From NCBI GenBank assembly GCA_002393975.1, contig DGSM01000100.1:1-5187 (forward strand): a stretch of 5,187 nt of DNA. The letters run 5' to 3'. Source of the stretch: Clostridiales bacterium UBA4362 (lineage in GTDB: Bacteria > Bacillota > Clostridia > TANB77 > CAG-508). Within the stretch, counting starts at the first letter, position 1. The number at the start of each line of letters is the position of its first letter. A program made the position numbers and the translations under genes. Positions 1-4,737 of the stretch are shown here, piece by piece. The notes below the pieces were generated by a model. The model ran no database searches. It saw nothing but the letters and a program-made list of their open reading frames with translations, and was not told where the DNA came from.

Positions 1-774
1 AACTGTAACAGATTGTTCTGAAGCACATATTAATCCATTATCAAAAGTTTTAGAATGAATTATAGAGCTTACAGCTAAAGTAATATCAGCTGAATCATCT
101 ATTATCGCAGGAGTATTACCAGATCCTACTCCTAATGCAGGTTTTCCACTTGAATATGCAGAATGTACAAGACCTGGTCCACCAGTTGCTAAAATAATAT
201 CTGAATTTTGCATTAAATAATTTGTTAGTTCTAATGATGGGTCATCTATCCAATCTATAATTCCTTCTGGCGCACCAGCTTTAACAGCAGCTTCTAAAAC
301 TATATTGCTGGCATCTATAGTGCACTTTTTAGCTCTAGGATGTGGAGAAATGATAATTCCATTCCTTGTCTTTAAAGCCATTAAAGTCTTAAAGATTGCT
401 GTTGATGTAGGGTTTGTCGTAGGAATGACAGCACAAATTAGGCCCATAGGCTCAGCTATATATGTCATACCATAATCAGCATCTGTACTTATTACCCCAC
501 AGGTCTTACTATTTTTATACTTATTATAAATATATTCTGCTGCAAAATGATTTTTTATTACTTTATCTTCAAGAACTCCCATTCCTGTTTCAGCAACAGC
601 ATCTTTGGCAAGAGGAATTCTAGCTTTATTTGCAGCAATTGCTGCTGCTTTGAAAATTTCATCTACTTTTTCTTGAGTAAATGATGCAAATTCATTTTGA
701 GCTTTTCTTACTCTATCCATGTGTGCTTGAAGAGTCTCAATACTATTTACTTGGTTATTTTCATCATGCAACAT
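1..774 (-). CDS. adhE: Bifunctional acetaldehyde-CoA/alcohol dehydrogenase AdhE, N-terminal part (cut by window edge)
   Basis: The visible 258 codons are the start of the CoA-acylating aldehyde dehydrogenase half of AdhE, the cytoplasmic spirosome-forming enzyme that reduces acetyl-CoA to acetaldehyde and then ethanol with NADH during fermentation. Seen in the sequence: the AdhE signature KVIKNHFAAEYIYNKYK, the segment TNPTSTAIFKTLMALKTRNG, SPHPRAKK, ATGGPGLVHSAYSSGKPALG, and the catalytic cysteine at residue 250 in GLICASEQSV, close to Cys246 of the E. coli enzyme. The C-terminal iron-dependent alcohol dehydrogenase half (family length about 860-870 residues) lies outside the window, so a stand-alone acetaldehyde dehydrogenase is not strictly excluded. 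In-frame ATGs occur at 798 and 789, but the only good ribosome binding site, GGAGG at 787-783, overlaps that region and sits 8 nt before the ATG at 774, which I choose. The gene has its own promoter, behind the terminator of the upstream cassette. No clear Rex operator was seen. Confidence 0.88.
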   Translation of the reverse strand, partial: MLHDENNQVNSIETLQAHMDRVRKAQNEFASFTQEKVDEIFKAAAIAANKARIPLAKDAVAETGMGVLEDKVIKNHFAAEYIYNKYKNSKTCGVISTDADYGMTYIAEPMGLICAVIPTTNPTSTAIFKTLMALKTRNGIIISPHPRAKKCTIDASNIVLEAAVKAGAPEGIIDWIDDPSLELTNYLMQNSDIILATGGPGLVHSAYSSGKPALGVGSGNTPAIIDDSADITLAVSSIIHSKTFDNGLICASEQSVTV

Positions 775-782
775 AGGAAAAT

Positions 783-787
783 CCTCC
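783..787 (-). promoter_or_regulatory. Ribosome binding site deciding the adhE start
   Basis: GGAGG lies 8 nt upstream of the ATG at 774. It overlaps the alternative in-frame ATG at 789 and lies downstream of the one at 798, neither of which has its own Shine-Dalgarno sequence. The longer reading would add MIKMEDFP-type residues that the family does not need. Confidence 0.7.
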
Positions 788-812
788 ATTTTTATCATAT
801 GTATTCAAGCTT

Positions 813-841
813 ATTTTACCATTACAAATTTTACTATTCAA
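813..841 (-). promoter_or_regulatory. Sigma-A type promoter of adhE
   Basis: The minus strand reads TTGAAT (841-836), a 17-nt spacer and TAAAAT (818-813), with a TG one base before the -10 box (extended -10). Transcription would start near 806, giving a leader of about 30 nt to the ATG at 774. It lies immediately downstream of the cassette terminator, so adhE is an independent transcription unit. No dyad matching a Rex box was visible. Confidence 0.6.
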
Positions 842-847
842 TAATAT

Positions 848-885
848 AAAAAAATAAAACTCCTCTCGCTGTCGCAAGAAGAGTT
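848..885 (-). terminator. Strong intrinsic terminator of the PIN-like gene
   Basis: The two arms 885-874 and 869-858 pair over 12 bp (two G-U pairs) around a GACA loop (873-870), followed on the minus strand by TTATTTTTTT. It ends the transcript of the gene at 1474-908 and separates it from adhE. The stem is much more GC-rich than the other terminators in the window, matching the composition of the cassette. Confidence 0.9.
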
Positions 886-886
886 C

Positions 887-899
887 CAACTTTGAACTT
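887..899 (-). repeat. 13-nt inverted repeat, 3'UTR arm
   Basis: The plus-strand sequence CAACTTTGAACTT is the exact reverse complement of 1504-1516. This copy lies between the stop codon of the 188-codon gene and its terminator, so the mRNA carries AAGUUCAAAGUUG here and the complement in its 5' leader. Flanking bases do not extend the match. Confidence 0.85.
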
Positions 900-907
900 A
901 ATGAACG

Positions 908-1474
908 CTACTTTTTTCTATTTGGGCCCCGACGTTCGAGGTCGTGGGCAAATGCATCTTGGTCTGTTGCAAATCTCGAAAGATCCTGACTGTTTGTCAA
1001 AATCTTCACTTGATGATGCTGAACATGCTTCAAAAAACTACTGACCGCAATGAGATTATCTTCGTTTTTACTCATTTTCAGTTTCCGTCCAGCAGGAGGA
1101 TTTGTTACAACCTCTGCTGCAGTTTCAGCCGTAATGCGTACAACTGGAATTTCTCTGTCGCGAATAGTTTTCAAAAGCTCTCCAGCAAGAAGTGCTTTTT
1201 TCTTACCAGCTTCAGTCAATACACCATCCTTTGTCAGTCTAGGCTTGGCATAGTGAGACTGAATGTTGTTGATGGTCTTAAGTGAAACCACACTGTTGTC
1301 TTTAGTGTAGACATCCTCAATTCCCTCTTGAAGGAACATATACCCTGAATCGATAACAAAAACTCGACTCGAAGATAATACTGCTTCCTCGATTGGGATA
1401 ACTGTAATGTCTATAGTCTCACCTTCATCATACCGCCGGAAAGAAATAACTTTTGAAACATTTTCTTTCTCCAT
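908..1474 (-). CDS. Putative PIN-like domain protein of foreign composition
   Basis: This 188-residue soluble protein has no signal peptide or membrane segment. I do not recognise it firmly. Residues 37-75 (VFVIDSGYMFLQEG followed by VVSLKTINNIQSH) and 136-168 (KNEDNLIAVSS then VKILTNSQDLSRFA) resemble the first strand/helix and the later DN...TND(x)L segments of PIN nucleases such as the N-terminal domain of PhoH2. Candidate metal ligands would be D42, D139 and D164; the second acidic position expected near residue 70 is Asn. The C-terminus (ERRGPNRKK) is basic. The start is clear: GGAGG at 1486-1482, 7 nt before ATG. The gene is monocistronic, with its own promoter and terminator. Three 60-base samples (961, 1081, 1201) hold 24, 30 and 27 G+C, against 18 in samples from two neighbours, suggesting horizontal acquisition. 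The gene call is sure; the PIN assignment is inference at about even odds. Confidence 0.85.
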   Translation of the reverse strand: MEKENVSKVISFRRYDEGETIDITVIPIEEAVLSSSRVFVIDSGYMFLQEGIEDVYTKDNSVVSLKTINNIQSHYAKPRLTKDGVLTEAGKKKALLAGELLKTIRDREIPVVRITAETAAEVVTNPPAGRKLKMSKNEDNLIAVSSFLKHVQHHQVKILTNSQDLSRFATDQDAFAHDLERRGPNRKK

Positions 1475-1481
1475 AAGTATT

Positions 1482-1486
1482 CCTCC
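1482..1486 (-). promoter_or_regulatory. Ribosome binding site of the PIN-like gene
   Basis: GGAGG is followed by a 7-nt spacer and the ATG at 1474. It sits only two bases beyond the 3' arm of the leader hairpin (1496-1489), so folding of the leader could influence ribosome access. Confidence 0.85.
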
Positions 1487-1488
1487 GT

Positions 1489-1529
1489 GTAATGTTATAA
1501 GTGAAGTTCAAAGTTGATCAAAACATTAC
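1489..1529 (-). promoter_or_regulatory. Leader hairpin upstream of the PIN-like gene
   Basis: On the minus strand GTAATGTT (1529-1522) and AACATTAC (1496-1489) are exact reverse complements and form an 8-bp stem enclosing a 25-nt loop. The loop contains the palindrome TTGATCAA (1521-1514) and the 13-nt arm that is complementary to the 3'UTR. It begins right at the predicted transcription start. It may be an RNA control element or, as DNA, a pair of operator half-sites; the sequence alone does not decide. Confidence 0.5.
1504..1516 (-). repeat. 13-nt inverted repeat, 5' leader arm
   Basis: The plus-strand sequence AAGTTCAAAGTTG is the exact reverse complement of 887-899. It lies in the loop of the leader hairpin, downstream of the promoter. 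Both arms are therefore inside one transcript rather than outside the transcription unit, unlike ordinary terminal inverted repeats. Confidence 0.85.
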
Positions 1530-1535
1530 CGAATT

Positions 1536-1564
1536 ATTATATCTGCATGCCGAGAAAAAGTCAA
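1536..1564 (-). promoter_or_regulatory. Near-consensus sigma-A promoter of the PIN-like gene
   Basis: The minus strand reads TTGACT (1564-1559), a 17-nt spacer and a perfect TATAAT (1541-1536). Transcription would start near 1529, giving a leader of about 55 nt. The spacer is GC-richer than the surrounding intergenic DNA, so the promoter probably belongs to the acquired cassette. This is the best promoter in the window and predicts strong expression unless repressed. Confidence 0.8.
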
Positions 1565-1602
1565 TGTTATGTTAATCTTTTTTGTTATGTATTATATACA
1601 TT

Positions 1603-2334
1603 CTATTTAGCTTCTATAGCTTCAAATACTTTTCCAAGGGAATCATTTATTACTAAATTTGCAAATCTATCATAATCAGTTTTATCTTTATTAATAAGCA
1701 CCATCTTATTGCCCATATAATATCTAATTAAACCTGCTGCAGGATAAACCATAAGACTAGTTCCTCCTACAATTAGAACATCAGCATTTCTAATACTATC
1801 AATGGCATTATTAATAGTTTTTTCATCCAAGCCTTCTTCATATAATACAACATCAGGTTTTATTATTCCTCCACATTCATCGCATAAAGGAATTGGAGCT
1901 TTTGTTTCAAATACTTTTTCTGGCCCAAAGAATTTATGACATTCCATGCAATAATTCCTATGGACGCTTCCATGTAACTCATATACATTTTTGCTTCCAG
2001 CTTCTTGATGAAGTCCATCAATATTTTGTGTAATTATTGCTTTAACTTTCCCTTCTTTTTCAAGTTTAGCTAGAATTTCATGTGTAATATTTGGTTTATA
2101 TTTTAAGCAATTTAGTTTATCTCTATAAAACCTATAAAACTCCTCTGTGTTATGCATAAAAAATGTATGGCTTAATATTTCTTCTGGTGGATAATCATAT
2201 TTTTGATTATATAATCCATCTTTGCTTCTAAAATCTTTTATTCCGCTTTCAGTAGAAACTCCTGCTCCTCCAAAGAATACTATATTATTAGAGTCTTTAA
2301 TTATTCTTTTTAATTCTTCTATGTCTTTCTCCAA
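1603..2334 (-). CDS. cobB: NAD-dependent protein deacetylase, SIR2/CobB family
   Basis: Cytoplasmic sirtuin of about 243 residues, a normal length for a bacterial Sir2. It removes acyl groups from lysines using NAD+, giving nicotinamide and O-acetyl-ADP-ribose. Numbered from the longer TTG at 2340, it shows GGAGVSTESGIKDFRS (24-39) for NAD binding, TQNIDGLH (104-111), the catalytic His123 in ELHGS, four zinc cysteines at 131, 134, 153 and 156, and GGTSLMVYPAAGL (192-204). EFYRFYRDK (67-75) has Tyr, not Arg, three residues after Tyr69, so the Y-x-x-R signature of desuccinylases is missing and plain deacetylation is more likely. GGAGG (2346-2342) is one base from the TTG at 2340 but 7 nt from the TTG at 2334, so I take 2334. 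It follows the coiled-coil gene after a hairpin with no evident promoter, and no good terminator follows it. Confidence 0.93.
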   Translation of the reverse strand: MEKDIEELKRIIKDSNNIVFFGGAGVSTESGIKDFRSKDGLYNQKYDYPPEEILSHTFFMHNTEEFYRFYRDKLNCLKYKPNITHEILAKLEKEGKVKAIITQNIDGLHQEAGSKNVYELHGSVHRNYCMECHKFFGPEKVFETKAPIPLCDECGGIIKPDVVLYEEGLDEKTINNAIDSIRNADVLIVGGTSLMVYPAAGLIRYYMGNKMVLINKDKTDYDRFANLVINDSLGKVFEAIEAK

Positions 2335-2341
2335 TTTCAAA

Positions 2342-2347
2342 CCTCCT
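2342..2347 (-). promoter_or_regulatory. Ribosome binding site deciding the sirtuin start
   Basis: AGGAGG is followed immediately by TTTGAAATTG. The first TTG begins one base after the motif, too close for initiation; the second, at 2334, is 7 nt away, the usual spacing. No ATG lies nearby in this frame. Confidence 0.8.
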
Positions 2348-2356
2348 ATAATATGA

Positions 2357-2387
2357 TAAAAGCTCAGAATGAATAATCATTCTGAGC
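2357..2387 (-). terminator. Hairpin between the coiled-coil gene and the sirtuin gene
   Basis: The arms 2387-2377 and 2372-2362 form a perfect 11-bp stem (GCTCAGAATGA) with a 4-nt loop, 17 nt after the coiled-coil stop codon. The tail on the minus strand is TTTTATCATATT, a short U-tract, so termination may be partial. Only about 14 nt separate the stem from the sirtuin RBS, leaving no room for a promoter. It may act as an attenuating terminator or an RNA-stabilising hairpin inside an operon. Confidence 0.75.
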
Positions 2388-2404
2388 CTAAATAATTTAT
2401 TATT

Positions 2405-3571
2405 CTAAGCTGTTGCAACTGTTTCTTTTACTTTTTTGTTTGTGCTTTTAGATGTTCCATCAGATAATTCATCTAAACCATCAAACATTTTTTCACTATT
2501 ATTTTTACTAATAGTTTCTGAGGCAGTAATTATTGCAAAAACTCCTGTTTTTCCAATTCTACTTACTCCATTTAAGCTTGCTTTAACGCTTTCAACTATG
2601 TTTCTGCCTATTCCACTTAATCTTCCTAAATTATTTTGTTCAATTGTATCAACACTTTGTTCTAATGTTTCAAATCTCTTATCAGCTACTTCTATACTAG
2701 TTCCTACTGTTTTGTCTAAATTAAGTGTTTCTGCTTTAATCCAATTTTCATATGCATCAATAAATTGTTTTACTCGATTACCCTTGAATATGTTTAATAT
2801 TTTGCTAAATAGTTGTTGTAAGAAACCTTCTTCTTTTTGTTCAATTAAATCTGTTTGATTGCTAGCATGATCATTATGTTTTTCTAAAGCTTTTTGGTAA
2901 TCTTTATTAATATCTTCTAAAGCTTTTTCACAAGCTTCAATTTCTTTTATAGCAGCTTCAATTTGTCTATTTGCTTCATCTATTTGTTGATTAACCATAT
3001 TTAATGGTGTTCTATCTCTAAGATTTTCTTTTTCCTCTTCAATTCCTGCTAATTTTTTTGCTTTCTCTATCGCATTCTTTAGCTTGTTAGCAGAATCAGC
3101 TTTTGCATTTAGTTTAATCATCTCAAGCTTGTATTTTTTATACTCTGGAGTATTCATTTCCATTACCCTTTGATACTCCAATCTTGCTTTACCTATCATT
3201 GCATTTTCTAATAAAGCTTCTGCTCTTTTTTGTTCAGCAATTATAAGGCTAACTTGATCTTCAAATTGTTCATCAATAGATTCTAAAACATCATTATATT
3301 CATCTAATTCAGGACTATCTGCTCCTATATCTTCCATATATTCTTCAGCTCTTCTTCCAAAGCTTCCAGCAAGATCATTTCCTTTATTTACTATTGTTGA
3401 AACACATCTTTTTGAATTATCTACACTCTCGCGTGCAACACAAGCAACATCAATAATCGCAGCAATTCTAGAAATTTCTATCATTTCTTCAAATTTTTCT
3501 TTAAATTCTTGATATTTGCTTTCTTCAATCTTTTGTATTTCTTTATCTTTAATTTCTTTAGTACTTGCCAT
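2405..3571 (-). CDS. Coiled-coil protein of unknown function, 388 aa
   Basis: I do not recognise a family. The protein is highly charged, rich in Lys and Glu, and has no signal peptide. An N-terminal helix (1-32) leads into a more hydrophobic stretch with two cysteines (33-60, IEISRIAAIIDVACVARE onward). Residues about 95-235 look like long helices with heptad character (for example 192-232). An amphipathic, membrane-seeking type segment follows at 249-264 (GFLQQLFSKILNIFKG). Residues 316-351 are rich in Gly, Ser and Ile/Val (RLSGIGRNIVESVKASLNG, then GVFAIITASE), and the tail is polar. The start is ATG with AGAAGGTGA (3586-3578) 6 nt upstream. It begins 27 nt after the 67-aa gene ends, so the two are probably co-transcribed, and readthrough would reach the sirtuin. 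A structural or membrane-associated cytoplasmic role is possible, but the sequence gives no function. Confidence 0.85.
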   Translation of the reverse strand: MASTKEIKDKEIQKIEESKYQEFKEKFEEMIEISRIAAIIDVACVARESVDNSKRCVSTIVNKGNDLAGSFGRRAEEYMEDIGADSPELDEYNDVLESIDEQFEDQVSLIIAEQKRAEALLENAMIGKARLEYQRVMEMNTPEYKKYKLEMIKLNAKADSANKLKNAIEKAKKLAGIEEEKENLRDRTPLNMVNQQIDEANRQIEAAIKEIEACEKALEDINKDYQKALEKHNDHASNQTDLIEQKEEGFLQQLFSKILNIFKGNRVKQFIDAYENWIKAETLNLDKTVGTSIEVADKRFETLEQSVDTIEQNNLGRLSGIGRNIVESVKASLNGVSRIGKTGVFAIITASETISKNNSEKMFDGLDELSDGTSKSTNKKVKETVATA

Positions 3572-3598
3572 ATATTTTCACCTTCTATATTTTAAGAA

Positions 3599-3802
3599 TT
3601 AATTAACTTCATCTTCTTCTATATCATCTTTAATTTCTAATTTATCTAAAGCTTTTGAGCACTCTTTAATGCTTTCTTGCTTTCTTTTATGTATATCAGC
3701 TTTTAGTTCTTTTAATTCTTCTAAAGACATTTGATTAATGTTGTATCTTCTTCCATCTACTACAACTTTTTCAAAACCATTTAAAATATCTGAGCTTTTC
3801 AT
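3599..3802 (-). CDS. Small charged protein, 67 aa, unknown function
   Basis: This is a soluble 67-residue protein that I cannot assign. Residues 1-25 (with EKVVVDGRRYNINQMS) could form a short strand-rich start; 26-55 look like a single Lys/Glu helix; the C-terminus is strongly acidic (IKDDIEEDEVN). The AAAGGAG Shine-Dalgarno ends 12 nt before the ATG, a rather long spacing, but no better start is seen nearby. It is the first gene of a unit with the 388-aa coiled-coil gene, separated by 26 nt, so the two products may work as a pair. Its size and charge would suit a partner or regulator of the coiled-coil protein; that is inference from position only. Confidence 0.75.
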   Translation of the reverse strand: MKSSDILNGFEKVVVDGRRYNINQMSLEELKELKADIHKRKQESIKECSKALDKLEIKDDIEEDEVN

Positions 3803-3853
3803 ATAAACGAAATTCTCCTTTCTATAACATTATAAATCATTTTGACTAATTAT

Positions 3854-3883
3854 ACTATAACAATAATTTTACTATTTTGTAAA
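3854..3883 (-). promoter_or_regulatory. Possible promoter of the 67-aa/388-aa unit
   Basis: The minus strand has TTTACA (3883-3878), an 18-nt spacer and TATAGT (3859-3854), each box one or so base from consensus. Two perfect TATAAT hexamers (3854-3849 and 3834-3829) also occur but lack good -35 boxes. A promoter somewhere in this stretch is expected because a terminator precedes it; which boxes are used is uncertain. Confidence 0.4.
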
Positions 3884-3885
3884 GT

Positions 3886-3925
3886 AAAAAAAAGAGATAA
3901 TATTTAAAAAATATCATCTCTTTTT
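3886..3925 (-). terminator. Terminator of the sugar transferase gene
   Basis: The arms 3925-3910 and 3904-3889 pair over 16 bp with one G-U pair and a 5-nt loop, ending in a run of eight T on the minus strand. The foot of the stem overlaps the TAA stop codon (3926-3924). The A/T symmetry means it could also stop transcription from the plus strand, although no plus-strand gene is present. Confidence 0.88.
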
Positions 3926-4583
3926 AAAATGCTGAACTATCCTTTAAAAAAGTCTTTCCAATTGTTTTAAAGAATATTTTCACATCTAGCCAAAAACTTT
4001 TTTCTCTAATATATTTTTTATCTAATTTCATTCTTTCTTCAAATGAAGCATTGCTTCTACCAGATACTTGCCATAGTCCTGTTAATCCTGGTTTAACTGA
4101 AACAATAGTATCAAAATTCTTTCCCATATCATCTCGTTCTCTTGGAAGATATGGTCTAGGACCTACTATAGTCATATGGCCTAAAAGAATGTTTAAAAAT
4201 TGAGGCATTTCATCCATACTAGATTTTCTAATGAATTTTCCACTTTTAGTAACTCTAGGGTCATCTTTTAATTTTTTGTATTTCTTATATTCTTTTTTAG
4301 CTTCTGGATTCTTATTTAGATAGTCTTCTAAAATATCATCTGCATTTATACACATTGAACGATATTTATAAAGTCTAAACACTTTTCCATCTTTACCATA
4401 ACGCAATTGTTCATAAAAGATTGGTGCATCATCATCATGATTATATTTGCGCACAAAAAATAATACAATAGTAAGAGGTATTAGTAAAATAATACCTATC
4501 AAACTCAAAATTATGTCAAATAATCTTTTGAAGAATCTATATGGTTTGCTACCTGCGTTATTTTGCTTTGCTGTCTTATTCAA
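3924..4583 (-). CDS. Small monotopic phosphoglycosyl transferase (bacterial sugar transferase, WbaP/PglC type)
   Basis: The enzyme transfers a sugar-1-phosphate from a UDP-sugar to undecaprenyl phosphate, the first membrane step of an exopolysaccharide, capsule or wall glycan. Seen: a basic N-terminus, one hydrophobic helix at 21-44 broken by Pro36, FYEQLRYGKDGKVFRLYKYR (56-75), a charged insert at 80-110 as in the WbaP subfamily, the catalytic Asp124-Glu125 in SSMDEMPQ, VGPRPYLPRE (140-149) and KPGLTGLWQVSGRS (164-177). At 219 residues it is the short form, without the extra N-terminal membrane/flavodoxin-like part of WbaP. The sugar cannot be read from the sequence. The start is TTG with GAGG (4594-4591) 7 nt upstream; no ATG fits. 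It has terminators on both sides and no other glycan gene in view, so it appears to be a single-gene unit next to a surface protein gene. Confidence 0.92.
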   Translation of the reverse strand: MNKTAKQNNAGSKPYRFFKRLFDIILSLIGIILLIPLTIVLFFVRKYNHDDDAPIFYEQLRYGKDGKVFRLYKYRSMCINADDILEDYLNKNPEAKKEYKKYKKLKDDPRVTKSGKFIRKSSMDEMPQFLNILLGHMTIVGPRPYLPRERDDMGKNFDTIVSVKPGLTGLWQVSGRSNASFEERMKLDKKYIREKSFWLDVKIFFKTIGKTFLKDSSAF

Positions 4584-4610
4584 GATGTTTCCTCTCTTCC
4601 TTATACTAAT

Positions 4611-4638
4611 AATATATACAAAAGATATATTATCACAA
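4611..4638 (-). promoter_or_regulatory. Possible promoter of the sugar transferase gene
   Basis: The minus strand has TTGTGA (4638-4633), a 16-nt spacer and TATATT (4616-4611). A GATAAT with a preceding TG (just upstream, overlapping the -35) is an alternative. The region is so AT-rich that chance matches are likely. A promoter is expected here because a terminator lies immediately upstream. Confidence 0.3.
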
Positions 4639-4677
4639 ATAATAATTTATGTACATATTAAAATTGATTTAATATTC

Positions 4678-4709
4678 AAAAAAAGAGATGAAATTCTCAT
4701 CTCTTTTTT
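4678..4709 (-). terminator. Terminator of the LPXTG protein gene
   Basis: The arms 4709-4697 and 4691-4679 pair over 13 bp (six A-T pairs, then GAGATGA against TCATCTC) with a 5-nt loop and a run of seven T on the minus strand, 28 nt after the stop codon. The first arm shares AAAAAGAGATGA with the terminator at 3886-3925. Confidence 0.9.
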
Positions 4710-4737
4710 AGTTTTATTGTTATTTATTTTCTATTAA

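Noticed and set aside
790..850. Rex operator in the adhE leader
   Set aside because: AdhE genes are often controlled by Rex, but no sequence close to TTGTTAA-N4-TTAACAA is present between the terminator and the start codon.
944..1285. Plus-strand ORFs of 113 and 67 codons (944-1285 and 1050-1253)
   Set aside because: They lie wholly antisense to the 188-codon gene, which has a promoter, RBS and terminator; the plus-strand translations are Cys/Phe-rich with no family resemblance.
887..1516. Inverted repeats as ends of a transposon or MITE
   Set aside because: The promoter and terminator lie outside the arms, no target-site duplication flanks them, and there is no transposase; a role within the transcript fits better.
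2436..2858. Plus-strand ORF of 140 codons
   Set aside because: Antisense shadow of the coiled-coil gene; its Leu/Ser/Phe-rich translation is what reverse complement of Lys/Glu-rich codons gives, and no RBS or promoter supports it.
1603..3802. SIR2-based antiphage defence system (Thoeris, DSR, SIR2-HerA type)
   Set aside because: The sirtuin is a compact zinc-binding CobB-type deacetylase of usual length without fused domains, and the neighbours show no helicase, TIR or Argonaute motifs.
3843..3877. Plus-strand promoter (TTGACT at 3843-3848)
   Set aside because: No good -10 box lies at the right spacing and there is no plus-strand gene downstream.
4447..4737. Plus-strand ORF of 96 codons with hydrophobic translation
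   Set aside because: It is antisense to the start of the sugar transferase and then reads through AT-rich intergenic DNA and a terminator stem; no good RBS is seen.
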